Notes: generated by a model from the letters alone, not told the origin. DNA of 64,000 bases from Akkermansiaceae bacterium (GCA_903919975.1 CAIXKE010000109.1:1-64000); one strand, 5' to 3'; positions 1-9,081 are shown, counted from the first letter of the stretch. Translations and numbers: made by a program.

Positions 1-1
1 G

Positions 2-190
2 CGATGCCGGGTGCGATATTTCACAGACGGCGCGGTGATCGGCAGCAAAGAGTTTGTGAACGAGGCGTTTGCAAATGCGCGGGAGCGCTTCGGGCCGAAG
101 CGCAAGGACGGTGCGCGGGCGATGCGAGGGAGCGGTAGCGGGGCGAAGGGCCAGCTGTGGAGCATGCGGGACCTGCGGGTGAGGGTTTGA
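2..190 (+). CDS. REP-associated tyrosine transposase (RAYT, Y1_Tnp), C-terminal part only
   Basis: An open frame runs in from the left edge and stops at TGA 188-190, encoding about 62 residues. It reads RYFTDGAVIGSKEFVNEAF, then a basic RERFGPKRKDGAR stretch and a tail ending LWSMRDLRVRV. This looks like the C-terminal tail of the IS200-like REP-associated tyrosine transposases common in Verrucomicrobiota. The catalytic HUH and tyrosine motifs would lie off the window and cannot be checked. RAYTs are single-copy domesticated transposases that act on REP palindromes, which fits the GACA/TGTC palindromes elsewhere in this window. The call rests on recognition of the tail only. Confidence 0.65.
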   Translation, partial: RCRVRYFTDGAVIGSKEFVNEAFANARERFGPKRKDGARAMRGSGSGAKGQLWSMRDLRVRV

Positions 191-537
191 CTTCCGTTTG
201 CGCAGTGGTGTCATCTTTGAAATGCCTCGCTTGCCTGCGGTTGGCAACCGAGTAAGGATCTACCCGACAAACCCCGCATCCCATGAGATGCGGGAAACAG
301 GAACTTTACGGGCTTGTTGATGCGCCGGATGAGTCGCTCCAAAGCAATATGGGTGGTGGCGACCCCGCCGTGGCTGGAGACTTCACTGTTAGTGCTGGAA
401 TTGGCGATGGCGAAGGAGTTTTTTTGCCGCTCCTTGATGATCTTGGGTGGCGGTTGAATCATCCGGATGCGGATGGGTGCGTGGTTTTCCTGGGATTCGC
501 CTTGCGGCGGGAGGGGGGCGGCGGCAAATATCCGTGC
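191..537. other. Intergenic region without a convincing gene
   Basis: The 347 bases between the RAYT tail and the M20 peptidase are open in several frames only because of base composition. The frame upstream of the peptidase (from ATG 283) has no M20-like residues before about base 538. The antisense frame encodes a basic, low-complexity product. No tRNA, strong terminator or clear promoter was seen. Confidence 0.5.
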
Positions 538-1869
538 GTGACTCCTGCACTTGAAGATCTGTTTTCGTTTCTGCGTTTTGCAAGTATTTCGACGGATTCG
601 CGTCATGCGGGTGACGTGCGTGCTTGCGCGGATTGGTTGGTTGGGAAGCTTTCGGGCATGGGCCTTGCGACGGCGCTTCATGAAACGCCGAAACATCCAG
701 TAGTCATCGCGCGAAACGCCCATGTGGCGGGCCGCCGGACGGTGTTGATTTATGGTCACTACGACGTTCAACCGGTCGATCCGCTGCATTTGTGGACGAG
801 CGATCCATTTCAGCCGGAAATCCGTTGCGGTAAAATCTGGGCTCGCGGAGCTACAGATAATAAGGGGCAGATGATGGCCCACGTTTTAGGGGTCGAAAAG
901 ACGCTGCGGGAAAACGCCGAGTTGCCGGTGAATTTGATCTTTTTGTTTGAAGGTGAGGAGGAAATCGGTAGTCCGAACCTCGCACCGTTTTTGCTCCAAC
1001 ATCGCGAGGAAATCCGCTGCGATGTCATCGCCATTTCCGATACCGGAATGGTCGCGCCCGGCGTGCCGACGCTCGGTTACGGATTGCGCGGTGTGACATG
1101 CTGCGAAGCGATTTTGCGCGGGCCGAAAGGGGATCTCCACTCCGGGCTTTTCGGCGGTGCCGTGGCAAATCCGGCGGCGGCTGTCGCGCGATTGGTCGCC
1201 AGTTTGCATGCGTCTGACGGTCGGGTTGCGATCGATGGATTTTACGATTCGGTTCGTTCGTTAGAGGATTGGGAGCGGCAGATGTGGTCGCGGGTTCCTG
1301 GGGTGAGCGACGCGGATTTCCTGCAAGTGACGGGTTCGCCCGGCATGTTTGGCGAGCCGGGTTATTCGTCGGCCGAGCGTGTTTGGTCGCGTCCGACGGC
1401 GGAGATCAATGGCATTGGCGGCGGCTATCAGGGGGAAGGCTCGAAGACGGTGATTCCGGCCGAGGCCTTTGTGAAACTTTCCTTCCGTCTGGTGCCGGAC
1501 CAAAGCCCGGAGGACATCATGAAGAAGGTGGAAGCGCATTTGGTGCGGAATTGCCCGCAGGGGGTTGAGATCGAGGTCATTGTGGGCCACGAGGGGAAAC
1601 CGTATATCACCGATCCCAATTCGGCGTTTGGTCTCGCCGGACAAGCCGCGCTGCGCGCCGCTTTCAATGCGGAGCCCGTGTTGATCCGCGAAGGTGGAAG
1701 TATTCCGATCGTGCAAACTTTCCGTGAAATTCTTGGTGCGGACTCATTGTTGCTGGGGCTTGCTCTGGCCGATGCCCAGATCCACGCGCCAAACGAGAAT
1801 TTTCCGGTCGAGAACTTCGAAGCCGGCATTCGTCTGAACCAAGCGTTGCTCGTCGAGCTAGCAAAATGA
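538..1869 (+). CDS. M20 family dipeptidase / metallopeptidase
   Basis: Predicted cytosolic zinc di- or tripeptidase of the M20/M28 clan. Family motifs appear in order: YGHYDVQP (zinc His and adjacent Asp), RGATDNKGQ (bridging Asp), FEGEEEIGS (catalytic Glu and zinc Glu), then DTGM and the LRGVTCCE start of the lid domain. The GSIP motif near the C-terminus also fits. The ORF track starts at ATG 283, but family similarity begins at about ALEDLFSFL, so GTG 538 is preferred; it gives 443 residues, a normal family length. A purine-rich GGGAGGGG lies upstream. Substrate specificity cannot be read from the sequence. glnS follows after 18 bases, so the two are probably co-transcribed. Confidence 0.88.
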   Translation: MTPALEDLFSFLRFASISTDSRHAGDVRACADWLVGKLSGMGLATALHETPKHPVVIARNAHVAGRRTVLIYGHYDVQPVDPLHLWTSDPFQPEIRCGKIWARGATDNKGQMMAHVLGVEKTLRENAELPVNLIFLFEGEEEIGSPNLAPFLLQHREEIRCDVIAISDTGMVAPGVPTLGYGLRGVTCCEAILRGPKGDLHSGLFGGAVANPAAAVARLVASLHASDGRVAIDGFYDSVRSLEDWERQMWSRVPGVSDADFLQVTGSPGMFGEPGYSSAERVWSRPTAEINGIGGGYQGEGSKTVIPAEAFVKLSFRLVPDQSPEDIMKKVEAHLVRNCPQGVEIEVIVGHEGKPYITDPNSAFGLAGQAALRAAFNAEPVLIREGGSIPIVQTFREILGADSLLLGLALADAQIHAPNENFPVENFEAGIRLNQALLVELAK

Positions 1870-1887
1870 ATTTCATGTTTTTCACCC

Positions 1888-3576
1888 ATGTCCGAATCCG
1901 ACCCAACTTCCAAATCCGACTTCATCCGCGACATCATCGCTGATGATCTGGCCAGCGGCAAACACTCCACCGTCATCACCCGTTTTCCGCCGGAGCCGAA
2001 TGGCTATCTGCACATCGGCCATGCGAAATCGATTTGCTTGAACTTCGGTGTTGCGCTGGAGAATGGTGCGGTTGGAGCGAAGTGCCATTTGCGCTTCGAT
2101 GATACCAATCCGGAAAAAGAGGAAAGCGAATACGTCGAGAGCATCAAGGCCGACGTCAAATGGCTTGGTTTCGATTGGGGGAAAGACCTGTATTTCGCGA
2201 GTGATTACTTCCCGTTTTTCTATGATTGCGCGGAGCATCTCATCGGGCAGGACCTTGCCTACGTCGAGGACGATAGCGCGGAGGACATGCGCTTGAAGCG
2301 TGGCAATCTCACCACGCCCGGCACCCGATCGGTATCGAGTGAGCGGTCGGTGGAGGAAAACCTCGCCTTGTTCGCCAAGATGCGCGCCGGGGAGTTTCAG
2401 GAAGGGGAATGTGTGTTGCGGGCGAGGATCGACATGGCGTCCTCGAATATGAATCTGCGTGATCCGGTGCTTTACCGCATCATGCACGCCCATCACCACA
2501 ACACCGGCGATGCGTGGTGCATCTATCCGATGTATGATTTCGCGCATCCCTTGGAGGACGCGCTCGAACACATCACTCATTCGCTCTGCACCTTGGAGTT
2601 TGAAAACCACCGGCCGCTATACAATTGGTTTATCGAGCATTGTCCGGTGCCGTCCAAGCCGCGCCAGATTGAATTCGCCCGGCTGAGCCTAACTTACACG
2701 GTGATGAGCAAGCGCAAGTTGCTGCAACTCGTGCAGGAGAAACTCGTCGGCGGTTGGGACGATCCTCGCCTGCCGACCATCTCCGGTTTGCGCCGCCGCG
2801 GTTATCCTGCCGCTGCGATTCGTGATTTCTGCAAACGCATCGGCATCACCAAGTTCAACGGCACCACGGACGTCGCGTTGTTGGAGTTTGATGTTAGGGA
2901 TTTCCTCAATCGCGAGTCGCCACGCCGTATGGCGGTGCTCGATCCGGTGAAAGTCGTTCTTGAAAACTGGGCGGCGGAGCCGCTGGGTCACGCTGATGTT
3001 TCCAATCATCCGCAAAACCCGGAGCTGGGTGAGCGGCAAGTGCCGATTTTCAACGAAGTTTGGATTGAGCGTGAGGATTTCATGGAAGATCCGCCGAAGA
3101 AATTCTATCGGTTGGGTCCGGATCGCCACGTGCGTTTGCGCGGCGGCCATATCATTCATTGCACATCGTTCGAGAAGGATGCGGAAGGGAACGTCACGCT
3201 GATCCGTGCGGAAATCCTGCCTGGAACCGTTGGTAAAGACTCGCCGGAAGGCGTGCAATGCAAGGCGGCCATTCACTGGGTGGATGTTGCCACGGGCATC
3301 GATGCGGAGGTGCGGCTTTACGACCGGCTTTTCAGCGTCGAGGACCCGGATGCGGCGGATGGGGGGTTCCTAAGCGTGCTCAATCCGGATTCTTTGAAAA
3401 CCATCACCGCGAAGGTCGAGCCCGCGCTGGCCACTGCGGAACCGGGTTTTGCGTGTCAGTTTGAACGCATCGGTTATTTCGTGGCCGACAGCAAGGATCA
3501 CCAATCGGGCGTGAAGCCCGTCTTCAACCGCACCGTCGCCCTCAAGGATTCCTGGGGCAAGCAGGCGGGGAGGTAG
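1888..3576 (+). CDS. glnS: Glutaminyl-tRNA synthetase
   Basis: Class Ic aminoacyl-tRNA synthetase charging tRNA-Gln with glutamine. The 562 residues match the bacterial GlnRS length. The ATP-binding PPEPNGYLHIGHAKS motif lies near residues 33-47, and VMSKR, the KMSKS equivalent, near residue 272. It is followed by the anticodon-binding beta-barrel domains. The AHHHNTGD and YDFAHPLED stretches are typical of GlnRS rather than GluRS. Having glnS suggests direct Gln-tRNA charging rather than sole reliance on GatCAB. The stop codon abuts the stop of convergent lpxK with no gap, leaving no room for a separate terminator. Confidence 0.97.
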   Translation: MSESDPTSKSDFIRDIIADDLASGKHSTVITRFPPEPNGYLHIGHAKSICLNFGVALENGAVGAKCHLRFDDTNPEKEESEYVESIKADVKWLGFDWGKDLYFASDYFPFFYDCAEHLIGQDLAYVEDDSAEDMRLKRGNLTTPGTRSVSSERSVEENLALFAKMRAGEFQEGECVLRARIDMASSNMNLRDPVLYRIMHAHHHNTGDAWCIYPMYDFAHPLEDALEHITHSLCTLEFENHRPLYNWFIEHCPVPSKPRQIEFARLSLTYTVMSKRKLLQLVQEKLVGGWDDPRLPTISGLRRRGYPAAAIRDFCKRIGITKFNGTTDVALLEFDVRDFLNRESPRRMAVLDPVKVVLENWAAEPLGHADVSNHPQNPELGERQVPIFNEVWIEREDFMEDPPKKFYRLGPDRHVRLRGGHIIHCTSFEKDAEGNVTLIRAEILPGTVGKDSPEGVQCKAAIHWVDVATGIDAEVRLYDRLFSVEDPDAADGGFLSVLNPDSLKTITAKVEPALATAEPGFACQFERIGYFVADSKDHQSGVKPVFNRTVALKDSWGKQAGR

Positions 3577-4788
3577 TCAGGTCCTAAATGTGTCGCGGTG
3601 GCGGAGTACGCTTTCGAAGGTGGGTTCCGGGTTGCAGATGCGGTGGATGAGGTCGTCCCAGATTTCCTGGCCTTTGAGGATTTCCACTTCGATGCGGAGA
3701 AAATAGATGGGCACATCGATGGAGGAGGGTTTGGGGAAACGCACGGCGTCCTTCTCGGTGGTGACGATGAGTTGCATGTCCCGCTCGACGCAGCGGTGCA
3801 TGAATTTTTCAACTTCCTTGCGGGAAAATCGATAGTGATCGGCGAATCGGCGTTTGATTTCGACGCGGGCGCCGAGTTTTTCCAAGGATCCTTCGAAAGC
3901 TTCGGGCACGGCAATCGCACTGATGGCGCCGACCCATTTGTCTTTGAGGAAATCGAGTGGTTGGCGTTCGCGGGTGAAGACATTTTCCAGATGGATCGGT
4001 CCATGGGTGCACTCGATGATTTCCGCGGTGCGGTTGTGGCGGCGGATGCGCTGGATGAGGTTTTCGTTAGATTCTCCGGTGCATTTGGTGATTAGAATAT
4101 AACTGGCCCGGCGCAGGTTTTTCGGGGGTTCGCGCAAGGTGCCGCGCGGCAACAACGCCTCGGTGCCGAAGGGTGCGCCGGAATCGATGAGCACGATGTC
4201 GAGGGCGTGGGCGAGATTGAGGTATTGCATGCCATCGTCCAGCAGAAGTGTGTCGGCATGGAGTTCCTCGATGGCGAAACGCCCGCCTTTCACCCGGTTT
4301 TTATCGACTACCACCGAGACACCATGGAGGTTTTTCGCGAGCATGAATGGCTCGTCGCCGGCGAATTGGGAGTCGAGGAGTAGGGCGCGGCCGGTGGAGA
4401 CGACCTTGGGCATGCGCTCCTCGGGAATTCTCCGGCCTTTGGAATCCTTCCATTTTTGGGGTTCATCGAGTTTCTTGCTTTTATAGCCGCGGGAGAGGAT
4501 GGCGACGGATCGTCCTTGTTCGCGGAGTGAGCGGGCGAGGAGTTCGACGACCGGGGTTTTGCCGGTGCCGCCGACGGTGATATTTCCGACGGAGACGACT
4601 TGGGTGCCGAGGTGATGTTGGGGTTTCCAGCCGCTGCGATAGCGCCATAGGCGAAGGGCGACGAGGCAGCGGAAGATTCCGGAGAGCGCTCGCATGAGGA
4701 AGCGCATCAACGCGGCGCGGAAGCCTTTGGCGCGCCCGAAAATCACATCCGCGCCCCAGCGTTCGAGTTCTTCGATCAGCTCCTTCAT
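3577..4788 (-). CDS. lpxK: Tetraacyldisaccharide 4'-kinase
   Basis: Inner-membrane-associated kinase that phosphorylates the 4' position of tetraacyldisaccharide-1-phosphate to give lipid IVA. The Walker A motif [11 protein letters not shown] lies at about residues 69-79 after a hydrophobic N-terminal helix ([15 protein letters not shown]). A downstream LLDDGMQ and a late VTTEKDAVR stretch are typical of LpxK. ATG 4788 (MKELIEELE) is preferred over the longer track start because the upstream residues look like leader noise. The 403-residue length is slightly longer than E. coli LpxK. With kdsB, it shows a lipid A/KDO type outer membrane. Confidence 0.93.
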   Translation of the reverse strand: MKELIEELERWGADVIFGRAKGFRAALMRFLMRALSGIFRCLVALRLWRYRSGWKPQHHLGTQVVSVGNITVGGTGKTPVVELLARSLREQGRSVAILSRGYKSKKLDEPQKWKDSKGRRIPEERMPKVVSTGRALLLDSQFAGDEPFMLAKNLHGVSVVVDKNRVKGGRFAIEELHADTLLLDDGMQYLNLAHALDIVLIDSGAPFGTEALLPRGTLREPPKNLRRASYILITKCTGESNENLIQRIRRHNRTAEIIECTHGPIHLENVFTRERQPLDFLKDKWVGAISAIAVPEAFEGSLEKLGARVEIKRRFADHYRFSRKEVEKFMHRCVERDMQLIVTTEKDAVRFPKPSSIDVPIYFLRIEVEILKGQEIWDDLIHRICNPEPTFESVLRHRDTFRT

Positions 4789-4921
4789 TGTGCGAGCCGA
4801 CGATGCGCTGCGAGCAAGCACCGGGGCAAGCGCCAAACCTGCGGTGCTGGATTTAAGGAAAAAAACATCCGGATTTCAAAGTGAGGCTGGAAATTCGGCA
4901 CGGTGTGTGCTAGTGAGAGTC

Positions 4922-5347
4922 ATGTTTCGTTACGGAAAGCTGGCGCGTCAGGCGGTCTCGGCCATTAGTTACTTGGCGGAGAAATACACGCCGGATGCGG
5001 CGGCGGTGTCGTCTGCCGAGGTTGGCCGGGCGCGAATAATCCCGACGGCGCTGGCGGCGAAGTTGTTGAGTCAGATGGCGGGAGCGGGTTTGACGTTGGG
5101 GACAACGGGTCCTGGTGGGGGGTATCGTTTGGCTCGGCCGCCAGAGGAAATCCATTTATCGGAGATTGTCGCTTTGTTTGAGCGCGCGATGCACGAGTTT
5201 CCCTGTCCATTCGGTGAGGGTTGGTGTGGGTCGGGTGCGCCGTGTCCCTTGCATGAAGATTTTCTCAAGCTTGAGGAGAACGGGCGCAAGTTTTTGGAGC
5301 AAACGACCTTGGCGGTTTTTGCGGCCGGGAAATCCGCCACCGAATAA
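4922..5347 (+). CDS. Rrf2 family transcriptional regulator, probably Fe-S binding
   Basis: Small 141-residue winged-helix regulator. The N-terminus (YGKLARQAVSAISYLAE) and the recognition wing (LGTTGPGGGYRLARP) are typical of Rrf2/IscR/NsrR. Three cysteines, C95, C102 and C108, sit in the dimerisation region with CX6CX5C spacing, similar to but one residue longer than the IscR CX5CX5C cluster site. A [2Fe-2S] or [4Fe-4S] sensor role is therefore likely, but the signal (iron-sulfur status, NO, redox) is not determinable. ATG 4922 gives the family N-terminus; the 76 extra residues in the track lie antisense to lpxK and are rejected. It is 38 bases upstream of the MazG-like gene and may be co-transcribed with it. 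Confidence 0.88.
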   Translation: MFRYGKLARQAVSAISYLAEKYTPDAAAVSSAEVGRARIIPTALAAKLLSQMAGAGLTLGTTGPGGGYRLARPPEEIHLSEIVALFERAMHEFPCPFGEGWCGSGAPCPLHEDFLKLEENGRKFLEQTTLAVFAAGKSATE

Positions 5348-5385
5348 TCTTCTTTGCCCGGTGATTTCGGCCAAGCATCCCGGCC

Positions 5386-5736
5386 GTGAACGATTCGATT
5401 TCTTCCCTGACCTCCAGCATCCAGGACTTCGTGGATGCCCGCGAGTGGCGACAATATCACAACCCGAAGGATTTGGCCGTGGCGATTTCCGCTGAGGCGG
5501 GTGAGTTGATGCAGCATTTTGTTTGGCAGCAGGAGGACCAGATCGAGGAGCGCATGCGCAAAAACCGCGATGAGATCGCTTCGGAGATTGCCGATGTCGC
5601 GATTCTGCTTTTTGAGTTTGCGGATAATCTCGGATTCAAACTCGGTGACGTGATGGCGGATAAGATCGCCCGCAATGAGGTCCGTTATCCGGTGGGCAAA
5701 TCCCGTGGGAATAATCTGAAATACTCCGAGTTGTAA
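5386..5736 (+). CDS. MazG-like nucleotide pyrophosphohydrolase
   Basis: The 116-residue single-domain all-alpha NTP pyrophosphatase uses a GTG start. Its metal-binding acidic residues are E37 and E40 in ISAEAGELMQHF and E67 and D70 in ASEIADVAILL, the usual EXXE and EXXD pattern. Members of this family hydrolyse non-canonical or excess nucleoside triphosphates to monophosphates (house-cleaning; iMazG/dCTPase-like). The single-domain length matches the short family rather than the double-domain E. coli MazG. Substrate is unknown. It is probably transcribed with the upstream Rrf2 gene and ends 4 bases before the convergent ybeY stop. Confidence 0.87.
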   Translation: MNDSISSLTSSIQDFVDAREWRQYHNPKDLAVAISAEAGELMQHFVWQQEDQIEERMRKNRDEIASEIADVAILLFEFADNLGFKLGDVMADKIARNEVRYPVGKSRGNNLKYSEL

Positions 5737-5740
5737 GGGA

Positions 5741-6205
5741 TTATCGGAGGCGTGCTTGGAGGCCGTCGGTCCATAGGTGGGCGACGATGGATTCCTGGAT
5801 GGTTTCCATGGCGGCGCATTCGGTGGGGTCCTCATCCTCATGGCCGGCGAGGTGAAGCAGGCCGTGGACGAAGTAGCGCAGGATTTCGCGGGCGAGGGGT
5901 TCGCCATATTCGAAGGCTTGGCGTTCGGCGACTTCGGCGCCGATGACGATTTCGCCGTGGTGGAAAGTGATGACGTCGGTGGGGCCTTCGATGTCCATGA
6001 AATCCCGGTGGACGCGGTCGCTGGTGGTATCGTCTACCAAGGCGACTTCCAGGGTGGCGAGGTGGGCGAGCGGGGAGTCCCCGAAGGCGGCGTTGGCGAG
6101 AGCGAGATTCGCCGCTTCGTTGGCGATGGCTTCAAGTGCGGTCAGCCAAGTTTCAGGAATTTCCGTAATTTCCTGGTGATTGCCTACGATGACTTCGAGC
6201 GACAT
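5741..6205 (-). CDS. ybeY: Endoribonuclease YbeY, 16S rRNA maturation and ribosome quality control
   Basis: The 154-residue product carries the signature zinc region HGLLHLAGHED (H114, H118) near its C-terminus, preceded by GPTDVITFHHGE and GDIVI-like strands typical of YbeY. In E. coli the motif is HGxLHLxGYDH; here the position of the third histidine appears to be Asp124, with His122 nearby, so the exact metal ligands deserve a check. YbeY acts in 16S 3' end processing and 70S quality control. It lies downstream of the 7TM-HD phosphohydrolase gene with a 26-base gap, reproducing the common pgpH-ybeY neighbourhood. Confidence 0.92.
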   Translation of the reverse strand: MSLEVIVGNHQEITEIPETWLTALEAIANEAANLALANAAFGDSPLAHLATLEVALVDDTTSDRVHRDFMDIEGPTDVITFHHGEIVIGAEVAERQAFEYGEPLAREILRYFVHGLLHLAGHEDEDPTECAAMETIQESIVAHLWTDGLQARLR

Positions 6206-6231
6206 GGCGGTGGTTCCGGTTTCGGTGAAGA

Positions 6232-7959
6232 TTAGGCCCGCTTGGGCATGGCGATGACGCGGCCGCCATGGGTGGCGGTGTCACGATCCGATGAAACCAG
6301 GGGGGAGGCGGGCGTCACTCGATCATCGCTTTTCGGGTAGTCGATGCGGCTGTGGAGCATGCTGCGCAGGGTGCCGGCGAAGCTTTCCTTGATCATGGCC
6401 AATTCCTGAAGCGTCAGGGGGCAATCATCGAGTTGGCCGTCTTGGATTTTGGCGTGAACGAGGTCTTCGACGAGCGCGCGGATCCGAGTGGGGGTGGGCT
6501 TGCGTAGGGTGCGGGAGGCGCTTTCGATGGTATCTGCTAGGGCGATGATGCCGCTCTCGCGGGTGCGCGGGCGTGGGCCGGGATAGCGGAAATTCTTTTC
6601 ATCGATCATCGGCAGGTCTTCCGGGTTTTCGAGGCGACGGTCGACCTTTTCGAGTTCCAGTTTTTTCTGATCCTGTGCGCGGCGATAGAAATAGGCGACT
6701 AGGGAATCGCCGTGATGTTCTTGGATCACATGGATGACGCGCGGGTTGAGCTTGTGTTTGACGGCGAGATCGACGCCATCTTTGACGTGGGCGATGATGA
6801 TCAGCGCGCTCATGGTGGGGGTGAGCGAGTCGTGCGGGTTTTCGATCCCATCCTGTTGGTTTTCGATGAAATAGCCGGGTTTTTTCAATTTTCCGACGTC
6901 ATGGAAATACGAGCACACGCGGCACATTGGGGCGTTGGCGCCGATTTTTTCGGCGGCGGCCTCGGATAATGCGGCGACGATCAGGCTGTGATGGAAAGTT
7001 CCCGGGGCCTCGAGCTGCATCTGCCGCAGCAGTTTGTGGTTCAGGTCGCTGAGTTCCAACCAGCTGATATCGGTGGTGAGCTGAAACGTGCCCTCGAAAA
7101 CTGGTAGAAATCCGCTGATCAGGAGAGCTGTCAGGACGGCGGTGCTGAAAGCGACGATGCTGCCGGAGCCGAGTAATTGCAGGTGATCCATGGAGTCCGG
7201 TCCGAACACCGAGGCGATGTCGAGGTGACCTAGCAACAAGCTAAGCAAAAGCGTCAGGGCGCCAACGTAGATGCCAGCTTGCAGAAGTTGCTGGCGTTTA
7301 CGGACTTGATGGGCGAGCAAAACGCTCGTCACTCCGGCTACTAGGCTCAGAATCATGTAGCTCAGAGTCGCGTTCTGCGGAACGAAAAGGCAGCCGATCA
7401 AGGTGACGAAAATCGCGGAAAATGCGCCGACTGCCCGGCCGAGCAAGACCCCGTGGAGCATCGGGGCGAGGGCGAAGGAAACGACAAAAAACCGGTAAAC
7501 TTCCGGGATGTGGCCGGTATTGACCAACGCCATGGTTACCCGCACTAGGAATAGATGCACGGCCAAGCCGCCGAGCACCAAGACCACTCGGCTGTTGCGG
7601 CGGCAGGAAGTCTTCAAGCTGACTTGAAACATCACGATGGCGGTGATGGCGATGATGAGTCCGTAGAGCGCGCCCTTGTGAGGAGCGCTGGAAAACGAGG
7701 TGCCGGGAGCGGACTTGAGCACCATGACAGCGCACATGCAGGCGAAGGTGGCGAAGAGCGCGAGTTTCACCCATCGGCTGTCCTCCAGCGTCTGGATCAC
7801 CGGATTTTCGCTGTGAATACGGCGTTTTTTGCCTGACGAAAGTCCCTGTTGGGCCAAGCGCCAGCGTTTGAGGGCATCTAAATATCCCACTGCGGTAAAG
7901 AGGTCGGTTGGGCGGCGGGCCCCGTTTGGGCGACGCCGGGGGGGGAATCTAGACTCCAT
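6232..7959 (-). CDS. 7TM-HD family phosphohydrolase (PgpH-like, candidate c-di-AMP phosphodiesterase)
   Basis: Membrane-anchored HD-domain phosphohydrolase of about 575 residues. An N-terminal basic segment is followed by multiple hydrophobic helices (about residues 70-310) and then a cytoplasmic HD domain. Metal-site motifs visible are FHHSLIVAALSE, SYFHDVGKLKKP (the HD pair), and further histidines in IIAHVKDG and IQEHHGD. Related PgpH proteins degrade cyclic di-AMP. The extracellular 7TMR-HDED sensor domain of longer PgpH proteins seems short or absent. ATG 7959 is chosen because the track start is TTG. It sits between the ECF sigma gene and ybeY on the same strand, likely one operon. Confidence 0.85.
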   Translation of the reverse strand: MESRFPPRRRPNGARRPTDLFTAVGYLDALKRWRLAQQGLSSGKKRRIHSENPVIQTLEDSRWVKLALFATFACMCAVMVLKSAPGTSFSSAPHKGALYGLIIAITAIVMFQVSLKTSCRRNSRVVLVLGGLAVHLFLVRVTMALVNTGHIPEVYRFFVVSFALAPMLHGVLLGRAVGAFSAIFVTLIGCLFVPQNATLSYMILSLVAGVTSVLLAHQVRKRQQLLQAGIYVGALTLLLSLLLGHLDIASVFGPDSMDHLQLLGSGSIVAFSTAVLTALLISGFLPVFEGTFQLTTDISWLELSDLNHKLLRQMQLEAPGTFHHSLIVAALSEAAAEKIGANAPMCRVCSYFHDVGKLKKPGYFIENQQDGIENPHDSLTPTMSALIIIAHVKDGVDLAVKHKLNPRVIHVIQEHHGDSLVAYFYRRAQDQKKLELEKVDRRLENPEDLPMIDEKNFRYPGPRPRTRESGIIALADTIESASRTLRKPTPTRIRALVEDLVHAKIQDGQLDDCPLTLQELAMIKESFAGTLRSMLHSRIDYPKSDDRVTPASPLVSSDRDTATHGGRVIAMPKRA

Positions 7960-7982
7960 TTGAGCCCTTGGCAATCCACTTT

Positions 7983-8582
7983 TCAGCGCTCCAAATACCC
8001 GCCGAGCGTCTCACGCAAACCGGTCCGTGCGCGGAAAAGCAGACTTTTGACGGCGGGGAGGGATAGCCCGAGCACCTCGGCGATTTCCTCGTAGGGGAGT
8101 TGGTCATGGCTCCGGAGAACGACCGCGATGCGCTGGGTTTCGGGCAAGGAGTCGATGGCGGCATCGACGGCGCGCCGGAGTTCGGCTTGCAGCATTTCGG
8201 CGTCCGGTTGGTGGTCCGGGCTGTCCTTGATCAGGTGGTGGGAGTTTTCCTCCCGTTCGTCGGCGGACACCGTTTTTTTCCGTCCGCGGCGGCGGGTTTC
8301 GTTGAAAACGAGGTTGCGGGTGATGGTGAAGAGGTAGGTGGTGAATTTTGCGTCCGGGCGGTAGCGTTTGGCGTTGCGCCAGATGCGGAGGAAGACTTGC
8401 TGGGCGACATCTTCGGCATCGCTGGAGTTGCCGAGCATTTTGGCTACGGTCCCGATCACGATATTTTGGTGGCGCTCGACGAGGGCGCGGAATGCCGTGT
8501 GGTCACCCGCGCCGATGCGTTCCATCAACGCGTGGTCGAGGGTGCTTTCATTGTCTCGGACTGGCGTGAGGGGTTCCTCCAT
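7983..8582 (-). CDS. ECF-type RNA polymerase sigma factor
   Basis: Sigma-70 family protein with region 2 (HQNIVIGTVAKMLGNSSDAEDVAQQVFLR in part, then TYLFTITRNLVFNE) and region 4 (LPYEEIAEVLGLSLPAVKSLLFRARTG in part). A basic, charged linker joins them, and no region 1 or 3 is visible. ATG 8582 (MEEPLTP) gives 199 residues, typical for ECF sigma factors; the track start adds 14 hydrophobic residues. No anti-sigma gene is adjacent. The next genes on the strand are the 7TM-HD phosphohydrolase (about 23-base gap) and ybeY, so it may be the first gene of that operon. Its target promoters are unknown. Confidence 0.9.
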   Translation of the reverse strand: MEEPLTPVRDNESTLDHALMERIGAGDHTAFRALVERHQNIVIGTVAKMLGNSSDAEDVAQQVFLRIWRNAKRYRPDAKFTTYLFTITRNLVFNETRRRGRKKTVSADEREENSHHLIKDSPDHQPDAEMLQAELRRAVDAAIDSLPETQRIAVVLRSHDQLPYEEIAEVLGLSLPAVKSLLFRARTGLRETLGGYLER

Positions 8583-8679
8583 GGATAGGAAAGCAGGTAT
8601 CGCGGCGGCAATGACGCTCAACATGCGTCATTGAACCTCAAGGATTATCCGAAGTTGCGGGATAAAAACTTGGTGGTGG

Positions 8680-9081
8680 TTATAGGGTTCCGGTTTTCGC
8701 CCATTCTTCCACTTCGGGATCCAGAAACACGTCATCGAGAACCTCGCGCGCCCAGTCCTCCCGTTTGGCCAGTTCCCGGAGCATCCGCCATGCGACGACC
8801 TGCACGGCGGGGAGTTCGCTCCAAACCGCCTCCGCCAGACATTGCCAAGCGCGCCCTGCGAGGCGTTGCGGATGTTCCAGCATCTCGTGGCACTCCTCGG
8901 AAATGAGTAAGGTGCGATCGATATCCGGGTGTTCTCCCACCGGCGGGACTTCATAGGGCCGCAATGGAATGCCAGCCGCTCCGGTGAGTTCGCATTTGGA
9001 TTTCGCACGCCGAGCAAGGTCTTTGCCAATCGCCTGCAATGCCATCATGCGTGCCTGATGCAGTTCGTGTCCCTTGGCCAT
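8680..9081 (-). CDS. PhnA-like hypothetical protein
   Basis: Predicted soluble 133-residue protein starting MAKGHELHQARM. It has a short KSKCELTGA segment, then a conserved-looking TLLISEECHEMLEHP stretch, and an amphipathic, acidic C-terminal half (AVWSELPAVQVVAWRMLREL). This resembles the PhnA-family proteins of unknown function that carry an HNH-like/zinc-ribbon remnant, but only one of the expected N-terminal cysteines is seen, so any zinc site is doubtful. ATG 9081 is preferred because the upstream 45 codons read across the REP-like hairpin region. It is not a phosphonate enzyme by any evidence here. Confidence 0.6.
   Translation of the reverse strand: MAKGHELHQARMMALQAIGKDLARRAKSKCELTGAAGIPLRPYEVPPVGEHPDIDRTLLISEECHEMLEHPQRLAGRAWQCLAEAVWSELPAVQVVAWRMLRELAKREDWAREVLDDVFLDPEVEEWAKTGTL

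Noticed and set aside
283-537. N-terminal extension of the M20 peptidase from ATG 283
   Set aside because: The 85 extra residues have no M20-like pattern; family similarity begins at about residue 86 of the track frame.
4694-4921. Long N-terminus of the Rrf2 regulator
   Set aside because: The region lies antisense to lpxK and the family N-terminus begins at ATG 4922.
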